From assembly GCA_030040495.1 (NCBI GenBank), contig JASHTP010000456.1:1-22867 (forward strand): a DNA stretch of 22,867 nt, in the 5' to 3' direction. Shown here piece after piece: positions 21,683 through 22,867 of the stretch (positions within the stretch are counted from its first letter, which is position 1; each line of letters opens with the position of its first letter). The notes beneath the pieces are model-generated. The model saw only the letters and a list, made by a program, of their open reading frames with translations, was not told the origin of the DNA and ran no database searches. Both the position numbers and the translations under genes were made by a program. This DNA comes from Alphaproteobacteria bacterium (lineage in GTDB: Bacteria > Pseudomonadota > Alphaproteobacteria > ATCC43930 > CGMCC-115725).

Positions 21683-21712
21683 CGATCGGGCGGAGCAGTC
21701 CCCGCCCGATCG
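21683..21712 (+). terminator. Terminator-like hairpin after the second porin
   Basis: CGATCGGGCGG (21683-21693) pairs perfectly with CCGCCCGATCG (21702-21712) around an 8-nt loop, starting 18 nt past the porin stop. There is no U-run. A second 8-bp pair, CCGCGGGG (21713-21720) with CCCCGCGG (21739-21746), follows at once, so the end of this transcript is strongly structured. Confidence 0.65.
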
Positions 21713-21802
21713 CCGCGGGGCGGCGCCGTGCTGACGGACCCCGCGGACGAATTCGACGATCCGCCGCCCCGGTGCGGATGCTTCAATCCGGGTGCGGCGG
21801 CG

Positions 21803-22450
21803 TCACCTTTCGACGCCGGTGCGCGCCCCCGCCATGCGCAGCGCCTTCTCCGCCATCGCCGCGGCGATCTCTTCCGGCGAGAGCCGGCCGCCGGCGCGGT
21901 ACCAGCGGTGCACCCAGATGATCATGCCGTCGATGGCGAGCGCGGCGAGCGCGGGATCGGCGAGCGCGAACTGCCCGCGCGCGACGCCGTCGGCGAGGAT
22001 CGCGCCGAGGATGCGGTCGAACCGCTCCTGCATGCGCAGGATGCGGCGGCGCGACTCCTCGGGCAGGAACTTCATCTCGCGGCTGGAGATTGCGATGTAA
22101 TCCTGGTTCTCGATGACGATGCGGGTGAAGTCGCGCGCCAGCAGGGCGAGCCTGCCGGCGGGATCGCCCGGCGCGCGCGCCGCCCGCTCCGCGAGATCGA
22201 CGGAAAACCGCACCGCCTGCTCGCAGATTTCGACCAGGATCTCGCTCTTGCCGGCGAAATGGTCGTAGATCGCCCGCTTCGACGCCGAGAGCTCGTCGGT
22301 GATGGCGTCGATCGTCGTCGCCGAATAGCCGCGCTCGGAGAACAGCTTGGCGGCGGCGCGCAGGATGAGCCCGCGCTTGAACGCGCTCACGCCCCGCTTC
22401 ATCGCCGAGACCGCCATCGCGCCGCCATCCTCGCTCGCCCGCGGCCTCAT
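21803..22450 (-). CDS. TetR/AcrR-family transcriptional regulator
   Basis: A 215-aa regulator. The DNA-binding domain spans about residues 25-72: LILRAAAKLFSERGYSATT, then the helix-turn-helix AITDELSASKRAIYDHFAGK. The C-terminal domain (about 80-205) is helical, with REMKFLPEESRRRILRMQERFD and a WVHRWYRAGGRLS segment, as in TetR proteins controlling acyl-CoA, phenylacetate and terpene catabolism. The specific ligand is unknown. ATG 22450 is used; ATG 22417 (MAVSAMKRG) with a GAGGA upstream is an alternative. The gene diverges from the SDR gene at 22524 across 73 bp that carry three copies of a CAGTACC-type half-site, so it probably represses both itself and the SDR unit. Confidence 0.92.
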   Translation of the reverse strand: MRPRASEDGGAMAVSAMKRGVSAFKRGLILRAAAKLFSERGYSATTIDAITDELSASKRAIYDHFAGKSEILVEICEQAVRFSVDLAERAARAPGDPAGRLALLARDFTRIVIENQDYIAISSREMKFLPEESRRRILRMQERFDRILGAILADGVARGQFALADPALAALAIDGMIIWVHRWYRAGGRLSPEEIAAAMAEKALRMAGARTGVER

Positions 22451-22456
22451 CCTGCC

Positions 22457-22507
22457 TTGACAAGCTTGGTACTGTCCAGTACCCTTTTGAGAATAATCAG
22501 TACCAAG
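22457..22507 (+). promoter_or_regulatory. Divergent promoter with three half-site TetR operator
   Basis: A perfect -35 TTGACA (22457-22462) precedes the palindrome GGTACTG-TC-CAGTACC (22468-22483); TACCCT (22480-22485) lies at 17-bp spacing as a weak -10 inside it. A third half-site, CAGTACC (22498-22504), sits exactly 21 bp after the second. The outer arms CTTGGTACTG (22465-22474) and CAGTACCAAG (22498-22507) are perfect 10-bp inverted repeats. The likely ligand is the TetR protein encoded at 22450. Confidence 0.72.
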
Positions 22508-22523
22508 AAGCCGGGGAGGCGTG

Positions 22524-22867
22524 ATGGGCTATCGCTCGGTGTTCCGCGACCGGCTCTTTGCCGGGCGGCATGTCGTCGTCACCGGCGGCGGCAGCGGCAT
22601 CGGCCGCTGCACCGCGCATGAGCTCGCCGCGCTCGGCGCCGGGCTCGCGCTGATCGGGCGCCGGCCGGACAGGCTCGCCGCGGTGGCGGACGAGATCGCC
22701 GAGACCGGCGCCGCGCGGCCTTCCATCCATCGCTGCGACATCCGCGTCGAGGAGGAGGTGGAGCACGCCGTCGCCGGCATCCTCGCGGCGCATCCCCGCA
22801 TCGACGGGCTCGTCAACAATGCCGGCGGCCAGTTCCACGCGCCGCTCAAGGACATCACGCAGAAGGG
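22524..22867 (+). CDS. SDR family oxidoreductase, N-terminal part only (cut by right edge)
   Basis: 114 complete codons of a short-chain dehydrogenase run off the window. It has TGGGSGIG (residues 20-27), GRRPDRL after beta 2 (about 45-51; the Arg pair favours NADPH), CDIR (about 73-76) and NNAGGQFHAPL (about 98-108). NNAGGQF is common in SDRs annotated as 2,4-dienoyl-CoA or trans-2-enoyl-CoA reductases and in citronellol/terpene catabolic loci, so an acyl-CoA role is plausible but cannot be settled from this half. The ATG has GGGGAGG 5 nt upstream. It is probably the first gene of an operon repressed by the divergent TetR protein. Confidence 0.9.
   Translation, partial: MGYRSVFRDRLFAGRHVVVTGGGSGIGRCTAHELAALGAGLALIGRRPDRLAAVADEIAETGAARPSIHRCDIRVEEEVEHAVAGILAAHPRIDGLVNNAGGQFHAPLKDITQK

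Overview
The window is GC-rich, densely packed chromosomal DNA. Strong G/C preference at third codon positions, compact operons with 4-bp ATGA overlaps, an FNR/FixK-type site and the gene families present all fit an alphaproteobacterium of the Rhodospirillales/Hyphomicrobiales type. This is inference: no rRNA or other taxonomic marker is present. I see no tRNA, rRNA, CRISPR array, transposase or phage gene. The content is catabolic and respiratory, with no core housekeeping genes.

Layout. (1) 1-720: a two-CBS-domain gene on the minus strand with an FNR/FixK-like box at class II spacing, then the control region of the next operon. (2) 741-4578, plus strand: TetR regulator, an unrecognised 342-aa protein with ferritin-like features, an SDR and a luciferase-like flavin monooxygenase. 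They are joined by overlaps or a 9-bp gap, behind a promoter whose spacer is filled by a palindrome. (3) 4589-8737, minus strand: EamA exporter, a sulfocyanin-like blue copper protein, a PQQ alcohol dehydrogenase with the Asp-x-Asp lanthanide signature, and a secreted unknown. A small secreted protein at 8798 diverges from this block. (4) 9184-10786, minus strand: GlcG/HbpS protein and alpha-methylacyl-CoA racemase. (5) 10978-17912, plus strand: a six-gene acyl-CoA operon (HSD17B4-like SDR, MaoC hydratase, HMG-CoA-synthase-like/DUF35 fusion, SCP-x-type thiolase, haloacetate-dehalogenase-like hydrolase, acyl-CoA ligase). (6) 18243-21664: two divergent outer-membrane porins, DcaP-like and OprP/OprO-like, around a 524-bp control region rich in repeats. 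(7) 21803-22867: a second TetR gene divergent from an SDR gene cut by the window edge, with a three-half-site operator between them.

How it may work together. Regions 4 and 5 resemble the mammalian peroxisomal branched-chain beta-oxidation set: ligase, 2-methylacyl-CoA racemase, (R)-specific hydratase, MFE-2-type dehydrogenase and SCP-x-type thiolase. Only the acyl-CoA dehydrogenase/oxidase is missing from the window. The flavin monooxygenase operon and the periplasmic quinoprotein could feed oxidised substrates into such a pathway, and the porins could admit them, but the substrate cannot be read from the sequence. The most unusual items are the HMG-CoA-synthase-like/DUF35 fusion, which has lost all three catalytic residues and sits beside a thiolase with an intact Cys; the pairing of a putative lanthanide quinoprotein with a blue copper protein instead of a cytochrome; and the unrecognised ferritin-like protein.
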